Shown: positions 52,795-61,656 of the stretch, piece by piece | How positions within the stretch are numbered: the first letter of the stretch is position 1 | Layout: each line of letters begins with the position of its first letter | From: CALMFG01 sp963666035 | Lineage (GTDB): Bacteria > Bacillota > Clostridia > Christensenellales > CALMFG01 | Length of the DNA: 64,000 nt | Assembly: GCA_963666035.2 (NCBI GenBank) | Contig: CAXXJI010000006.1 | Location: 247,320 to 311,319, forward strand | Reading direction: 5' to 3' | The notes under the pieces: model-generated | Seen by the model: the letters and a program-made list of their open reading frames with translations, nothing else | Told to the model about the DNA's origin: nothing | Databases searched by the model: none | Position numbers and translations under genes: made by a program

Positions 52795-52823
52795 TGAGAA
52801 AAATTAACTTCAAACATTGCAGG

Positions 52824-52849
52824 AAGGTTGGTTAACCCCAACTTTTTTG
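52824..52849 (+). terminator. Intercistronic terminator-like hairpin, pstS-pstC
   Basis: AAGGTTGG/CCAACTTT stem (one G-U pair), TTAACC loop and six T. Partial termination here would give more PstS than channel subunits. Confidence 0.65.
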
Positions 52850-52875
52850 CATGTTTAAAAGAAGAGGATTATCGT

Positions 52876-53772
52876 ATGTTTAAAAAAAGACAATACGAAC
52901 CGGTTATTGAATTCATCATCCGGATATCATCGTATATTTCAATATTAGCAGTTGGTTTTATCATATTATTTATACTCAGCAAGGGAATTCAGCCTTTCCT
53001 GTGGTTTAATAAAGAAGGCACTTATCCGTTCCTGGATTTCATCGGGGGCATGAAATGGGATCCCAGCGATATTGCTGAAAACGCAAAATACGGTATTTTC
53101 TATATGATTATCGGATCGGTGTTGGGAACCGGCGGCGCTATTTTGATTGGTGTGCCGATTGCCCTGTTTGCCGCGGCATTTTTATCCGAGCTGGCAACGC
53201 CGTGGATGCAAAAGATAGTCAGGAATGGTGTCCTTTTGATGGCGGGCATTCCTTCGGTTATCTACGGTATCTTTGGTCTTGGATTTATCGTGCCGAGGAT
53301 TGCCAAGATTTCGCCGAATCCGTTTGGTGAATCGCTTTTAGCGGTCATTGTTGTTTTGACGATGATGATACTGCCGACCATGATTGCTATCGCCGAAAAC
53401 GCGATTGCATCGGTGCCGCAGGAATATCGTCAGGCATCTTACGCGCTGGGGGCTTCCAAGGTATACACCACCATGCATGTTTTAATCCCGGCCGCCAGAA
53501 GAGGTATTCTCGTGGGCGTTGTGCTGGGTGTTGGCCGTGCCATCGGTGAAGCCATGGCCGTGGTTCTGGTGGCGGGCAACGTGGCCAGCGGACTGCCGAC
53601 ATCCATATTCGACCCGATTCGGCCGCTGACGACCAATGTCGTGCTTGAGATGAGCTATGCGGCGGGATTGCATGAAGAAATGCTGTTTTCCACAGGCAGC
53701 GTACTGCTTTTGCTGATTATTGTCATCAATATCGTCTTAAGCAGATTAACTAACAAGATGGGACAGTACTGA
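52876..53772 (+). CDS. pstC: Phosphate ABC transporter permease PstC
   Basis: Membrane subunit of the Pst importer. 298 residues from the ATG at 52876 (AAGAGGATT upstream; an in-frame GTG at 52828 would lie in the terminator stem). Six or so membrane segments; the transport block has PTMIAIAENAIASVPQEYRQ and GVVLGVGRAIGEAMAVVLVA. The stop overlaps the pstA ATG by one base. Confidence 0.94.
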   Translation: MFKKRQYEPVIEFIIRISSYISILAVGFIILFILSKGIQPFLWFNKEGTYPFLDFIGGMKWDPSDIAENAKYGIFYMIIGSVLGTGGAILIGVPIALFAAAFLSELATPWMQKIVRNGVLLMAGIPSVIYGIFGLGFIVPRIAKISPNPFGESLLAVIVVLTMMILPTMIAIAENAIASVPQEYRQASYALGASKVYTTMHVLIPAARRGILVGVVLGVGRAIGEAMAVVLVAGNVASGLPTSIFDPIRPLTTNVVLEMSYAAGLHEEMLFSTGSVLLLLIIVINIVLSRLTNKMGQY

Positions 53773-54888
53773 TGAAATCGAAAAAGAAAACACAGGATGT
53801 TATTTTTAAAACACTGATGATTGCTTGCGCGAGCTTGGTCATCATACTGCTCGGGCTGGTATTGGGCTATATTATCACACAAGGCGCAGGACTCATCAAC
53901 AAACGGTTTTTAACCGGCGATTTTGACGCCGAAACCAAGTATGTTAACGTGGTGACCAGCGACGAAGGTCTCTCGGCAGATATCGAAGTCGTCACTTATG
54001 ATAAATCAAAATACATCGCGATTTCGAAGATCAACAAGAATTCGCCCTTGCGCGATGCAATCACCATTGACGGACAGCTTTATCCCCTGCGTGCGGGAGA
54101 TATTATTCGGAAAATCGATGCGGAGAACACTGTGGATATGACGGTAGCGGAATACGAAACCGTACAGACCGCCTTACCTAAAAATTCGACAGTCAAGCTG
54201 AAAATCACCCGGCCGGGTGAGGGGGTTTTCCCGTTGGCGATGAATACGCTATATATTATCGGGCTGTCGCTTTTGTTTGCGCTGCCTATGGCGATTTTTT
54301 TCGGCCATATTCCTAGCCGAATATGCCAAACCCGGGAAAGTGCTGGAAATCATTCGGTTCGCAACCAGTTCGTTGGCCGGTATTCCGTCCATCATCTTCG
54401 GGCTCTTTGGCATGCTGGCGTTTGTTAAGGTATTCAACCTTGGATATTCGCTTCTGGCGGGCGCTTTGACGCTTTCCATCGTTCTTTTGCCCACCATTAT
54501 CGGGCAGACCGAAGAAGCGATTAAACGGGTGCCTCTGACGCTGAAAGAAGGTTCGCTGGCGCTGGGTGCTACCAAGCTGCAGACCATATTTAAGATCATG
54601 CTACCTAATTCGATCTCGGGTATTCTGGTGGGTGTGCTTTTGGGTGTGGGTAGAATTGTGGCTGAAAGTGCGGCATTGCTGCTGACCGCCGGAACGGCGG
54701 CGGCGTTAGCGGGCAGCGTCTATAAGAGTGCATCCACACTGACCGTTAAAGCGTATGCCGTTGCGAAGGAAACGGGAAATGTTAAACTGGCCAGTGCTAT
54801 CGGGCTGGTCGCTATCGCACTCATTATCATCGTCAACGCCCTTGCCAAGCTGGTTGAACGATTTGACAAAATGAAGGGGAGAGTATAG
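53772..54888 (+). CDS. pstA: Phosphate ABC transporter permease PstA, with PDZ-like insertion and a frameshift
   Basis: Second Pst membrane subunit. Reading starts at 53772, but in a seven-T run (54295-54301) the frame is lost: the first frame stops at 54428, while the conserved remainder (SAIFLAEYAKPG, SLAGIPSIIFGLFGM, GVGRIVAESAALL) lies in the +1 frame to 54888. With six T the gene would give one 371-residue PstA. Usual PstA is about 280-300 residues; the excess lies between the first membrane helix (about 13-35) and the channel core. Residues 88-150 there (SPLRDAI, LRAGDIIRKIDAENT, VKLKITRPGEG) resemble a PDZ domain facing outside. Function of this insert unknown. The frameshift is probably a homopolymer error. 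Confidence 0.85.
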
Positions 54889-54896
54889 GAGAAGTT

Positions 54897-55670
54897 ATGG
54901 TTAAAGAGAATGATAACAACATAAAAATGAGCGTTACCGGCATGAACTTCTATTATGATGACTTTCTGGCGTTGAAAAATCTCAATCTGGAAATCGTAAA
55001 GAATGAAGTACTGGCGTTTATCGGCCCTTCGGGATGCGGGAAATCCACCATGCTCCGGTCGCTGAATCGAATTAACGATCTGATTTCCGGAGCCAAGGTA
55101 GAAGGACTTATCACTCTGGAGGGAGAAGACATTTATGCGCCGGGGTATGATGTGATTGAGCTGCGACGCAAAGTGGGTATGGTGTTTCAAAAGCCGAACC
55201 CGTTTCCCATGAGTATTTATGACAATATCGCATATGGACCGCGGTTGAACGGCATTCGCAATAAAGCAACGCTTGACACCATTGTGGAAAAGAGTTTGAA
55301 ACAAGCCGCATTGTGGGACGAGGTAAAGGATAAACTCCATGAAAACGGTCTTAGCATCTCGGGCGGGCAGCAGCAGCGTCTCTGCATCGCGCGTGTTTTG
55401 TCGGTGGAACCCGAAGTAATTTTGATGGATGAACCGACCAGTGCGTTGGATCCGATTGCGACGCTGAAAATCGAAGACTTGATTTTTGAGCTGAAAAAGC
55501 AATATACTATTGTCATTGTCACACATAATATGCAACAAGCAGCAAGAATATCCGATAAAACCGCATTCTTCCTTTTGGGAGAATTGATCGAGCACGATAA
55601 AACCACCAGACTGTTTGAGCGGCCCAAGGACAAACGTACCGAAGATTATATTACAGGCAGATTTGGATGA
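54897..55670 (+). CDS. pstB: Phosphate ABC transporter ATPase PstB
   Basis: ATPase of the Pst importer. 257 residues. Walker A GPSGCGKSTMLRSLNR with the PstB-typical RINDL continuation, GMVFQKPNPFPMSIYDN, signature SISGGQQQRLCIAR and Walker B ILMDEPTSALDP. Nine bases after pstA, followed by phoU. Confidence 0.96.
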   Translation: MVKENDNNIKMSVTGMNFYYDDFLALKNLNLEIVKNEVLAFIGPSGCGKSTMLRSLNRINDLISGAKVEGLITLEGEDIYAPGYDVIELRRKVGMVFQKPNPFPMSIYDNIAYGPRLNGIRNKATLDTIVEKSLKQAALWDEVKDKLHENGLSISGGQQQRLCIARVLSVEPEVILMDEPTSALDPIATLKIEDLIFELKKQYTIVIVTHNMQQAARISDKTAFFLLGELIEHDKTTRLFERPKDKRTEDYITGRFG

Positions 55671-55689
55671 TGAAGGAGAGAATAATAAC

Positions 55690-56346
55690 ATGGTAACCAG
55701 ATTATCGTTTGAAGAAGAATTAGGGATGCTGCACGAGCAGTTTACCAGTATGCTGTCTTTGACAGAAAACGCGATTGATAAAGCGATCGTTGCGCTGAAG
55801 ACGCAGGACGCGGTATTGGCGCAGGAAATTATCGACGGGGATGATGAGATAGACAAGGTGGAGCGCAAGATTGAAAAAGTGTGCCTGGAGATTATGGTAC
55901 GCCAAAACCCGATCGCTAGTGATTTGCGACGCGTCACCAGCATTTTTAAGCTCATTACCGATTTAGAGCGCATCGCTGACCACGCCGAGGACATCTCGGA
56001 GATTGTGATACGTATCAAGGACCAAAAGTATTTAAAACCGCTGGTGGACTTACCGAATATGGCCAATAAAGCCAGAAACATGGTGACCAAGGTGATTCGT
56101 TCTTATATGCAGCGCGACGTGGATATGGCCTATGAGGTCTGCGATGAGGATAACGCGGTTGATGAGATGAACGCAAAGATATATAATGACCTTGTCGAGA
56201 TGATTAAAGGCAATCCGGCGGCAGCCGAACAGGCTGTGGCGCTGATATCGATCGCCAAGTATTTTGAAAGGATTGCCGACCATGCGACGAATATCGCTGA
56301 ATGGGTTGTGTTTAACGAAACCGGCAAACACAAACGCATCGGTTAG
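55690..56346 (+). CDS. phoU: Phosphate signalling protein PhoU
   Basis: Links Pst activity to the PhoR kinase and represses the Pho response when phosphate is plentiful. 218 residues from the ATG at 55690 with AAGGAGAG upstream; an in-frame alternative at 55615 lies within pstB. Two PhoU three-helix repeats are visible, each with an ERIADHAEDI / ERIADHATNIAEW metal-binding motif. Confidence 0.95.
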   Translation: MVTRLSFEEELGMLHEQFTSMLSLTENAIDKAIVALKTQDAVLAQEIIDGDDEIDKVERKIEKVCLEIMVRQNPIASDLRRVTSIFKLITDLERIADHAEDISEIVIRIKDQKYLKPLVDLPNMANKARNMVTKVIRSYMQRDVDMAYEVCDEDNAVDEMNAKIYNDLVEMIKGNPAAAEQAVALISIAKYFERIADHATNIAEWVVFNETGKHKRIG

Positions 56347-56360
56347 TCAAGGCAAGGGAA

Positions 56361-57074
56361 ATGGATAAAAAAAGGATTTTTATCATTGAGGACGATCAGA
56401 ATATCTGCGATCTTCTGGTGTATAAACTGCAGGGATCGGGGTTTGAAGCGCAAGGGTTTGGCACCGGCGAGCTCGGCCTTAAGGCGGTGATTGAATCGCC
56501 GCCGGATGTTCTGCTTCTGGATCTGATGCTGCCCGGGATGGACGGCTACGAGATATGCCGTAAAATTCGGGAAAACGAAGTCACGCGCGATGTCTATATC
56601 ATCATGCTGACTGCACGGGGTGAAGAAGGAGACCGTATTTTGGGTCTGGAAATTGGTGCGGATGATTATATGGTCAAACCTTTCTCGGTGCGGGAAGTGG
56701 TGGCCAAGGTGCGCGCGGCGCTGCGGCGGATGAACCGATCGCACGGCGTCAAGAAATTTGATCGGATTGAAGCCGGAGACCTGGTGATTATCCCGGATAA
56801 ACGCGAAGTTTACAAGGACGGTCAGATTTTGGATTTAAAGAAAAAAGAATTTGACCTCTTGTATTACATGATGCAAAACGCCGGACGGGTGATGTCCCGC
56901 GAGCAGCTTTTGGATGATATTTGGGGGTATGATTTTGCCGGAGAAACGCGGACAGTGGATGTGCATGTATCTCAGCTTCGGGTCAAGATTGAAGATGAGC
57001 CCGAAGCGCCGAAATATATTAAAACCCTGCGTGCAGTAGGATATAAATTCACCGATTTGAAAAAGGGAGAGTGA
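56361..57074 (+). CDS. phoB: Phosphate response regulator PhoB/PhoP
   Basis: OmpR-family activator of phosphate-starvation genes. 237 residues: receiver domain with acidic pair at 11-12, phosphoacceptor Asp54 (LLLDLMLPGMDG) and Lys106 (VKPFS), then a winged-helix DNA-binding domain ending with RTVDVHVSQLRVKIE and the YKF close. Fourteen bases after phoU and one before phoR. Confidence 0.93.
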   Translation: MDKKRIFIIEDDQNICDLLVYKLQGSGFEAQGFGTGELGLKAVIESPPDVLLLDLMLPGMDGYEICRKIRENEVTRDVYIIMLTARGEEGDRILGLEIGADDYMVKPFSVREVVAKVRAALRRMNRSHGVKKFDRIEAGDLVIIPDKREVYKDGQILDLKKKEFDLLYYMMQNAGRVMSREQLLDDIWGYDFAGETRTVDVHVSQLRVKIEDEPEAPKYIKTLRAVGYKFTDLKKGE

Positions 57075-57075
57075 T

Positions 57076-58827
57076 ATGCAGAAAAAAGCATTTTGGTATC
57101 TTTTTTTTACATCGATTATCGCGGTGGTTCTAACGGGTATTATCGCGATTTCCATATCTCGCAGCACCGCCGTCGGCGAAGCCGAATTGGCGGCGGAAGC
57201 GATGGCAAAAATCATCATCAATGCATCGGGTGATGATGAAGAAGCGTTTGATGATACCGCAAAGGCGTTGGGCGCCTCGCTTTCTTATGATACGTATACG
57301 CCTTATCGGGTTACCATCATCGCGCCCGACGGGGTGGTTTTGGGTGATTCGGAAGCCGATATCAAGACTATGGAGAACCATGCCGACCGGCCCGAAGTGG
57401 TTGACGCGATGAACAGCGGTGTGGGGGTATCTCGCAGGGATTCAGATACGGTCAAGCTCAATATGCTGTATGTGGCGGTACGGGACGAGGGATCCGGCCG
57501 CATTGTACGCGTGGCCCTGCCGCTGACCGAGATTCAGCGGATGAACGCACGGCTTTTCTTTGGCGGCACCGTCAGCATCCTTGGCGGCGTTTTAATATCC
57601 ATTTTAGCCGCGATTGTTTTTGCACGGCGCATCTCCCGCCCGATTGGCCAGATGGCCAGAGCGGCCGAAGCGATTGCCGGTGGTAATATGAGCACGCGCG
57701 TGGATATGGGGACCAGAACTGAGCTGGATGGTTTAGCCGAAGCCTTTAATTACATGTCCGAGCGGTTGGATTTGTCGGTCAATCAGCTGAGACATAAGAA
57801 CGCCGAATTCAATGCGGTGCTTTCCAGTATGCAAAACGGACTGATTGCAGTTAATTTGGACTTGGATATACTCTATATCAACCCCGAAGCGCAGACGCTT
57901 TTCTCATATATGCCAAAAGACGAAAGTGAAAAACTACCGCTCTCAGTTATTGTATACCAGCGTCCGATTATCGAAGGAGTCCTAGCGTGTCTGGAAACGT
58001 TGGAAGCCAAGCTGATAGAAGTGAAGATGGGGACTGAGGAGATCAGGGATTACCGCGTACTGATTTCGCCCATGCAATATCGGGGCAAGGTGTCCGGTGC
58101 GATTATCCTTTTTGACGACGTGACGCATCTGCTAAAACTGGAGGGACTGCGCAGCGATTTTGTGGCCAATGTATCGCATGAACTGAGAACCCCGCTGACG
58201 TCCATCAAAGGCTATGCTGAGACATTGAAAGAAGAAGGCATACGGGATATTGACAATGCCAAACGGTTTTTGGAGATTATCGAAATTGAGGCCGACCGGC
58301 TGAATGTGCTGATTAATGACTTGATGGAGCTTTCCGAGATTGAGAACAAGAACGAAGACGTCAATATCTCGCGGCACACGCTTTCAAACATCATCGGAGA
58401 AGTGATTGACCTGATTGAAATCAGTGCCGAAAAGAAGGGGATTGAACTCATCGTAAACCAGCCCGAGAGGGTTGAAGTTTGGGCCAACAAGGACCGCATC
58501 AAGCAGCTGCTTTTAAACTTGCTTGATAACGGCATCAAGTATAATAAGCCCGGCGGCAAGGTGACCTTGACTGTCAGCGAGCATGCGAATATCTTGAAAA
58601 TTTCGGTGAAAGATACGGGCAGCGGGATTGACGAAAAAGATATTCCGAGGTTATTCGAACGCTTTTACCGTGTGGATAAAAGCCGCTCCAAGGCGCTCGG
58701 AGGTACTGGTCTTGGGCTTTCCATCGTCAAGCATATCTGCGAGCTTTACGGCGGCAGTGTGACCGTGACCAGTGAAAAGAATATCGGCAGCGAGTTTGTG
58801 GTGAGTTTGCCCATTGTTGTCCAATAA
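57076..58827 (+). CDS. phoR: Phosphate sensor histidine kinase PhoR
   Basis: Membrane kinase partner of PhoB. 583 residues: membrane helix about 7-28, external sensing domain to about 150, second helix about 155-180, HAMP domain (RRISRPIGQMARAAEAIAGG), PAS domain, HisKA with VSHELRTPLTSIKGY (His368) and a HATPase domain with LLNLLDNGIKYNKPGG, VKDTGSGI and GGTGLGLSIVKHI. Last gene of the operon; terminator follows. Confidence 0.93.
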   Translation: MQKKAFWYLFFTSIIAVVLTGIIAISISRSTAVGEAELAAEAMAKIIINASGDDEEAFDDTAKALGASLSYDTYTPYRVTIIAPDGVVLGDSEADIKTMENHADRPEVVDAMNSGVGVSRRDSDTVKLNMLYVAVRDEGSGRIVRVALPLTEIQRMNARLFFGGTVSILGGVLISILAAIVFARRISRPIGQMARAAEAIAGGNMSTRVDMGTRTELDGLAEAFNYMSERLDLSVNQLRHKNAEFNAVLSSMQNGLIAVNLDLDILYINPEAQTLFSYMPKDESEKLPLSVIVYQRPIIEGVLACLETLEAKLIEVKMGTEEIRDYRVLISPMQYRGKVSGAIILFDDVTHLLKLEGLRSDFVANVSHELRTPLTSIKGYAETLKEEGIRDIDNAKRFLEIIEIEADRLNVLINDLMELSEIENKNEDVNISRHTLSNIIGEVIDLIEISAEKKGIELIVNQPERVEVWANKDRIKQLLLNLLDNGIKYNKPGGKVTLTVSEHANILKISVKDTGSGIDEKDIPRLFERFYRVDKSRSKALGGTGLGLSIVKHICELYGGSVTVTSEKNIGSEFVVSLPIVVQ

Positions 58828-58828
58828 T

Positions 58829-58858
58829 AAAACGCTTCGGGAAGCCGAAGCGTTTTTT
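58829..58858. terminator. Terminator between convergent phoR and degV
   Basis: Perfect 12-bp stem AAAACGCTTCGG/CCGAAGCGTTTT, GAAG loop, T-run on the plus strand (58853-58858). On the minus strand it is followed by four T, so it may serve degV as well. Confidence 0.9.
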
Positions 58859-58878
58859 GTGTGCGTCAAATCGGATGA

Positions 58879-59721
58879 TTATTCTTTGATAAACAGCACG
58901 CCCAACGTACCCGGACCGCAGTGCGAGGAAATGGTTGCGCCGGCGAAGTTGTCGATGACTTCCTGAAAACCGTATTTTTCTTTCAGCATATTCGCAATCT
59001 CAGCGCGCTTTTCTTCCTTGCCCAGTGCGGTGTGCGTAATGAACACACGGGATTTATCGATGCCGCTTCCATGCTTTAATGTCACTTCCAAATAATCATC
59101 GCAAACCTTGCTCCAGCCTCCGCGGAATTTCTCTCCGGGAACGATTTTACCGTCGATCAGAACCAGCTGGGGAGAAAGCTTCAGCTTGGAACCAAAATAG
59201 GCGGAAAGACGTGAACAACGCCCGCCCTTATAAAGGTAATCCAACAAAGGCACAAAAAAGCTTGCTGATATTTTTGGCACAATATCCTTCTCGATTTTTT
59301 CTTTTATTTCAGCGGCCGAAAGGCCTTTGGCGCGCAAATCCACCGCTTTCAGTGCGGCCAAGGCGATACCCGAGGAGAGAGAGCGTGTGTCCACCAAAAA
59401 GATACGACCCGCGGCGCCCAATTCATTGATGGCGTTAAATGCGTTTTGGGGGGTGGAGGAAAGCTCTGAGCTGATGGTGAAAACGAGGATATCATCACCG
59501 GATTCCAATACGGGTTTAAATGTGTCGATGAAGTCGGAAACATTGACGGCGGCGGTTTTGGGCAGTTCGTCATGCTGACTGACATAATCAAAAAGATCGC
59601 CGCAGGCTAGACGCCCGTCATCGAGATAGGTGGTGTCACCCAACATGACATACAGCGGCAGAACCGTGATATCGTGCTTTTCAGCGATGTCTTTTGGCAG
59701 GTCAGATGCGGAGTCACACAA
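58879..59721 (-). CDS. DegV family fatty-acid-binding protein (start shifted)
   Basis: DegV/FakB proteins bind a fatty acid; FakB types present it to the kinase FakA for phospholipid synthesis. 280 residues from a TTG at 59721, with SSGIALAALKAVDLRAKG and LLDYLYKGGRCSRLSAYFG typical of the family. The product as written begins CDSASDLPKD and lacks the first beta strand. A GTG at 59740 with AAGAGGT in front encodes that strand, but is one base out of frame across a five-base run (59720-59724). With one base fewer, the N-terminus would read MKNIRILCDSASDLP, the normal DegV start. Only minus-strand gene here; no FakA is adjacent. Confidence 0.85.
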   Translation of the reverse strand: MCDSASDLPKDIAEKHDITVLPLYVMLGDTTYLDDGRLACGDLFDYVSQHDELPKTAAVNVSDFIDTFKPVLESGDDILVFTISSELSSTPQNAFNAINELGAAGRIFLVDTRSLSSGIALAALKAVDLRAKGLSAAEIKEKIEKDIVPKISASFFVPLLDYLYKGGRCSRLSAYFGSKLKLSPQLVLIDGKIVPGEKFRGGWSKVCDDYLEVTLKHGSGIDKSRVFITHTALGKEEKRAEIANMLKEKYGFQEVIDNFAGATISSHCGPGTLGVLFIKE

Positions 59722-59778
59722 AAATTCTGATGTTTTTCACTAGGCATTACCTCTTATAAAATATAAATGATATTTATT

Positions 59779-59807
59779 ATTTAAACATATTTTGGCGGTT
59801 ATCTCAA
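59779..59807 (-). promoter_or_regulatory. Possible degV promoter
   Basis: On the minus strand TTGAGA (59807-59802), 17-base spacer, TTAAAT (59784-59779), about 40 bases before the GTG at 59740. Confidence 0.4.
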
Positions 59808-59897
59808 GGGATGAAAGACAAGGTTTTTGGAAAAATAAAGAATACTGTGAGATTTATAAGCAAAACAGATTTTGCCGTCGATTTTACGTTTAATGGT

Positions 59898-59926
59898 TTG
59901 ATATTCGCCTGTGCTTGTGTTAAAAT
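59898..59926 (+). promoter_or_regulatory. Promoter of glnS-gltX
   Basis: TTGATA at 59898-59903, 17-base spacer, TAAAAT at 59921-59926. Confidence 0.7.
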
Positions 59927-59970
59927 CTATTATTAGTTTAAGACAAAAAAAGGGAGTTAGAACATACATC

Positions 59971-61635
59971 ATGCCAGAAGAAATCGGTAGAAATTTTATT
60001 CATGAAATCATTGATGCGGACCTTGAAAGCGGACGTATCAGTCAGGTGATTACACGCTTTCCGCCCGAGCCGAACGGATATTTACACATCGGGCACGCCA
60101 AGTCGATCAACCTCAATTTTTCAACAGCGATCAAATACGGCGGGAAATGTTTCTTAAGATTTGACGATACCAATCCTGCCAAAGAGGATGATGAATATAT
60201 CCAATCCATCAAGAAGGATATTGAATGGCTGGGTTTTCAGTGGGAGGAAATCCGTTTTGCTTCCGACTATTTTGAATTCATGTACGAGATGGCGGTGAAG
60301 CTGATTCAAAAGGGTCTGGCATATGTCTGCGATTTAACGGCCGAGGAGATTCGGGATTATCGCGGTACGCTGACCGAACCCGGAAAAAACAGCCCCTACC
60401 GCGACCGGAGCACAGAAGAGAATTTGGCATTGTTTGAGGATATGCGCGCCGGTAAATATGCCGACGGCGAAAAGGTACTGCGTGCCAAGATCGATATGGC
60501 CAGCCCCAACCTTAATATGCGCGACCCGATTATTTACCGAATTTTACGTGCGACGCATCACCGCACGGGTGATGACTGGCTGATATACCCGATGTATGAT
60601 TACGCGCATCCATTGGGCGATGCGATGGAGAAAATCACGCACAGTATCTGTACGCTGGAGTTTGAGGATCACCGGCCGCTGTACGATTGGGTGGTGGATA
60701 ACACTGAACAGGACCCGAAGCCGCATCAATACGAGTTTGCGCGGCTGAACCTGACCCAAACCATCATGAGCAAGCGCTACCTTAAAAAACTCGTGGATGA
60801 AAAAGTGGTGGACGGATGGGACGATCCGCGTATGCCGACGATTTCCGGTCTGCGGCGCAAAGGCTATACGCCCGAAGCGATCAAGGACTTCTGCCAGCGC
60901 ATCGGTGTTTCCAAGGCCAATTCAGAAGTGGATGTGAAGCTTTTGGAGCATTGCGTGCGAGAGGATTTAAACAACCGCGCACTGCGGCGGATGGCGGTGC
61001 TGGAACCGCTTCTGCTGGAAGTCGTCAATTATCCTGACGGCGAAATTGAAGTGCTGGAATCGGATAATCATCCGATGAATCCTGAGGCGGGCCGGCGTGA
61101 GATGACTTTTTCAAAATATATCTATATTGAACAGGCTGATTTTATGGAAGAGCCGCCGGGCAAATTCTTCCGACTGGCGCCGGGCAAAGAAGTGCGCCTG
61201 ATGAATGCTTACATTGTTAAGTATGAAGATATCGTCAAAGATCAAGACGGGAATATTGTGAAAGTACTGGTCAGCTTCGACCCTGAAAGCAAAACCGGCG
61301 GCGCAACCGCAGGGCGGAAGGTGAAAGGCACCCTGCATTGGGTGGACAAAGGCACAGCCGTTAAGGGTACGGTGCGCCAGTATGATTATCTCCTGAATCC
61401 CGCTGAAGACGGCGAAAGAAAAGATTTTATGGAGCGTTTGAATGAAAACTCGCTGACGGTTTTTGATAACGCCATGATTGAGCCGGCTATCAAAACTGCA
61501 ACGCCGGGACAGCAGTTCCAGTTTCTGCGTCAGGGCTATTATGTTTGCGACAGCGAGGCGTTTAAACCTGAAAAGCCCGTGTTGAACCAGATTGTGGGTC
61601 TTCGGGACAGCTACGCCAAAACGATGCAGAAATAG
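59971..61635 (+). CDS. glnS: Glutaminyl-tRNA synthetase
   Basis: Charges tRNA-Gln directly with glutamine. 554 residues from the ATG at 59971, where the product starts with the usual short lead before the catalytic fold; in-frame sequence reaching to 59911 overlaps the -10 region. HIGH at residues 39-42 (PNGYLHIGHAKSINLNF), class I second motif MSKR at 266-269 and the GlnRS-specific C-terminal beta-barrel (VKGTLHWVDKGTAV, QFQFLRQGYYV). GGGAG lies about 15 bases upstream, a long spacing. Followed by gltX. Confidence 0.94.
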   Translation: MPEEIGRNFIHEIIDADLESGRISQVITRFPPEPNGYLHIGHAKSINLNFSTAIKYGGKCFLRFDDTNPAKEDDEYIQSIKKDIEWLGFQWEEIRFASDYFEFMYEMAVKLIQKGLAYVCDLTAEEIRDYRGTLTEPGKNSPYRDRSTEENLALFEDMRAGKYADGEKVLRAKIDMASPNLNMRDPIIYRILRATHHRTGDDWLIYPMYDYAHPLGDAMEKITHSICTLEFEDHRPLYDWVVDNTEQDPKPHQYEFARLNLTQTIMSKRYLKKLVDEKVVDGWDDPRMPTISGLRRKGYTPEAIKDFCQRIGVSKANSEVDVKLLEHCVREDLNNRALRRMAVLEPLLLEVVNYPDGEIEVLESDNHPMNPEAGRREMTFSKYIYIEQADFMEEPPGKFFRLAPGKEVRLMNAYIVKYEDIVKDQDGNIVKVLVSFDPESKTGGATAGRKVKGTLHWVDKGTAVKGTVRQYDYLLNPAEDGERKDFMERLNENSLTVFDNAMIEPAIKTATPGQQFQFLRQGYYVCDSEAFKPEKPVLNQIVGLRDSYAKTMQK

Positions 61636-61656
61636 ATAATGTTTAAGGAGCGATTG

